From contig JAITIH010000352.1 of NCBI GenBank assembly GCA_031279525.1, forward strand, positions 1 through 6,540: DNA of 6,540 nt, written 5' to 3'. The DNA is from Deltaproteobacteria bacterium. Its GTDB lineage: Bacteria; Desulfobacterota; Desulfarculia; Adiutricales; Adiutricaceae. The translations under genes were made by a program, and so were the position numbers. The notes below the pieces were generated by a model, which searched no databases, was not told the DNA's origin, and saw only the letters and a list, made by a program, of their open reading frames with translations. Positions 5,425-6,540 of the stretch are shown here, one piece after another; positions within the stretch are counted from its first letter, which is position 1, and each line of letters starts with the position of its first letter.

Positions 5425-6540
5425 TCAACCGAATAGCTGCAGCGCCACGCTGGAGAGAATCAGCATGAAGGCTCCCCCGATCCTGGAGGAAATCTGGGCG
5501 AAGGGCATAAGCTCCATTCTCTTGGCCGCGGAAAGGACGGCCACGTCGCCGGTGCCGCCCATGTTGGCCATGCACAGGCCGCCGGTGATGGCCGACTCGA
5601 TGGGGAAGAAGCCGACGAGCTTGCCGACGAATCCGGCCCCAATGATGGCCCCGATCACGGTCACGCCCACTAAGAGCAGGTACTGGCCGGAGAAGGCCGC
5701 GGCCACCTCGGTGAGGTTGGTGTAAGCCACGCCGATGCCGACCAAAAGAACGCCGGTCAGGTTGTTCATGACGAACTGGAACCACTGGTAGCAGCAGATC
5801 TCGAATTTTTGGGGCAATAGGCCGGTCACCTTAATGACGGCCACGGACAAGATCATCCAGGCGTAGCCGTGAATGGCCGGGATCATGTAGTTAATCAAAG
5901 CCCCCAAAGCGAAAAAGCAGGTGGCGATTAAAAGGCCGGCCCCCATTTGGCCTAAGACCAAGTGGTCGCGCTCTCGCTTGTAGTCCTCGCTGACCTCAGT
6001 GTCCTTAAGGGCGGCGTTGTCGCTTAGGACCATGAGCTGGCCGTCGCCGCAAATGGATTTTTTGACCTTGCCCAGGCGGTCGAGCATGCCCCCGCAGACG
6101 ATGGCTAAGGCGTTCCCTAAAGCCACGGCCGGGACCATGATCGAGAGCATGGCGCCCGGGTCCACGTTTAGGCCCTCGCCAAAAATTTTAGACAAAGGCA
6201 CGGCGCCGGCTCCCATGCCGCCGCCCATGATGGGAATGGAAATGTAAAACACCGACTCTTTGGCCCCGTAGCCGGTCAGGTAACCAGTTAAGGCGCATAG
6301 GCTTAAGGAGACCCCGACCCCGCCCAAGATGACCGGAAGGTACCGCAAGGCCGCTTTAATCAAAAGCTGGCGGTTCATGCCCATGATGGAGCCGGTGATG
6401 AGAGAGGCGATGTAAAAATCCAAAAAGCCGCCGCCCTTCATGAAATCGGACATGGCTTTAATGGCCGGCTCGGGGATGAGCTTAAAAGTGCTAACGGCCG
6501 CGGACCCAAAGATGATGACGATGGCCCCGCCGCCTAAGAA
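5425..6540 (-). CDS. 2-hydroxycarboxylate (2HCT/CitS family) Na+ symporter, N-terminus outside window
   Basis: The frame is open from the right edge, where 29 residues (FLGGGAIVIIFGS and on) precede the first internal Met at 6453, so that Met is not the start. About 371 C-terminal residues are visible of a family usually near 440-450. The family hallmark is two re-entrant loops with GGxG: here IPIMGGGMGAGAVPLS (visible residues about 102-117) and NMGGTGDVAVLSAAKRMEL (about 326-344), the latter followed by FAQISSRIGGA, whose Arg is a substrate-carboxylate residue in CitS. Many hydrophobic transmembrane segments separate them. Such carriers import malate or citrate with Na+ (CitS, MaeN, MaeP) or exchange it for lactate (CitP, MleP). 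The malic enzyme 54 bp downstream favours malate. The promoter and any two-component regulator would lie beyond the right edge. Confidence 0.95.
   Translation of the reverse strand, partial: FLGGGAIVIIFGSAAVSTFKLIPEPAIKAMSDFMKGGGFLDFYIASLITGSIMGMNRQLLIKAALRYLPVILGGVGVSLSLCALTGYLTGYGAKESVFYISIPIMGGGMGAGAVPLSKIFGEGLNVDPGAMLSIMVPAVALGNALAIVCGGMLDRLGKVKKSICGDGQLMVLSDNAALKDTEVSEDYKRERDHLVLGQMGAGLLIATCFFALGALINYMIPAIHGYAWMILSVAVIKVTGLLPQKFEICCYQWFQFVMNNLTGVLLVGIGVAYTNLTEVAAAFSGQYLLLVGVTVIGAIIGAGFVGKLVGFFPIESAITGGLCMANMGGTGDVAVLSAAKRMELMPFAQISSRIGGAFMLILSSVALQLFG

Noticed and set aside
1..6540. CRISPR array, insertion sequence, tRNA or rRNA
   Set aside because: No regularly spaced repeats, no transposase motifs or terminal inverted repeats, and no tRNA T-arm or rRNA core sequence on either strand.

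Overview
The window is a bacterial chromosome segment of fairly high GC. All seven recognisable genes lie on the minus strand, so transcription runs from the right edge to the left. The coding stretches are GC-rich and full of GGCC and CTTAAG. They are interrupted by one intergenic gap of about 780 bp (3381-4161) with an AT-rich core and G-runs. The gene content (a 2-hydroxycarboxylate transporter with a short-form malic enzyme, type I methionine aminopeptidase, a lipoprotein with an FxLYD-like domain, a radical SAM enzyme with C-terminal cysteines) fits an anaerobic or host-associated Gram-negative bacterium, possibly Desulfobacterota-like. That placement is a weak inference from style only.

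Right block (4111-6540): a 2HCT-family Na+/malate-or-citrate symporter, cut by the window edge, is followed after 54 bp by an NAD(P)-malic enzyme with a strong ribosome binding site. A textbook intrinsic terminator lies 12 bp past the malic enzyme stop. Together they form a malate uptake and oxidative decarboxylation unit of the maeP-maeE / malP-malE type: malate enters with sodium and is converted to pyruvate, CO2 and NAD(P)H.

Middle gap (3381-4161): no convincing gene. It holds the malic enzyme terminator, a G-run cluster, GGCTTTTGG repeats, an AT-rich island with two adjacent 18-bp dyads (the second followed by a T-tract on the minus strand), a two-copy 23/25-bp tandem repeat, a perfect 12-bp palindrome and a strong sigma70-type promoter reading left.

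Left-middle block (2123-3380): the promoter drives a small lipoprotein gene, which is followed 10 bp later by map. Methionine aminopeptidase removes the N-terminal Met from nascent proteins.

Left block (1-1938): a cytoplasmic Sel1/TPR-like protein overlaps by 49 bp a radical SAM enzyme with six C-terminal cysteines. That gene in turn overlaps by 4 bp (ATGA) the start of a further gene whose 38 visible residues resemble the N-terminus of the recombination mediator RecO. These tight overlaps suggest a translationally coupled operon.

I did not find a clear new defence or mobile system. The most notable items are the unannotated recO-like start, the radical SAM protein with its low-complexity insert and C8 tract, the promoter with a T8 spacer, a possible small RNA, and the abundance of CTTAAG and GGCC.
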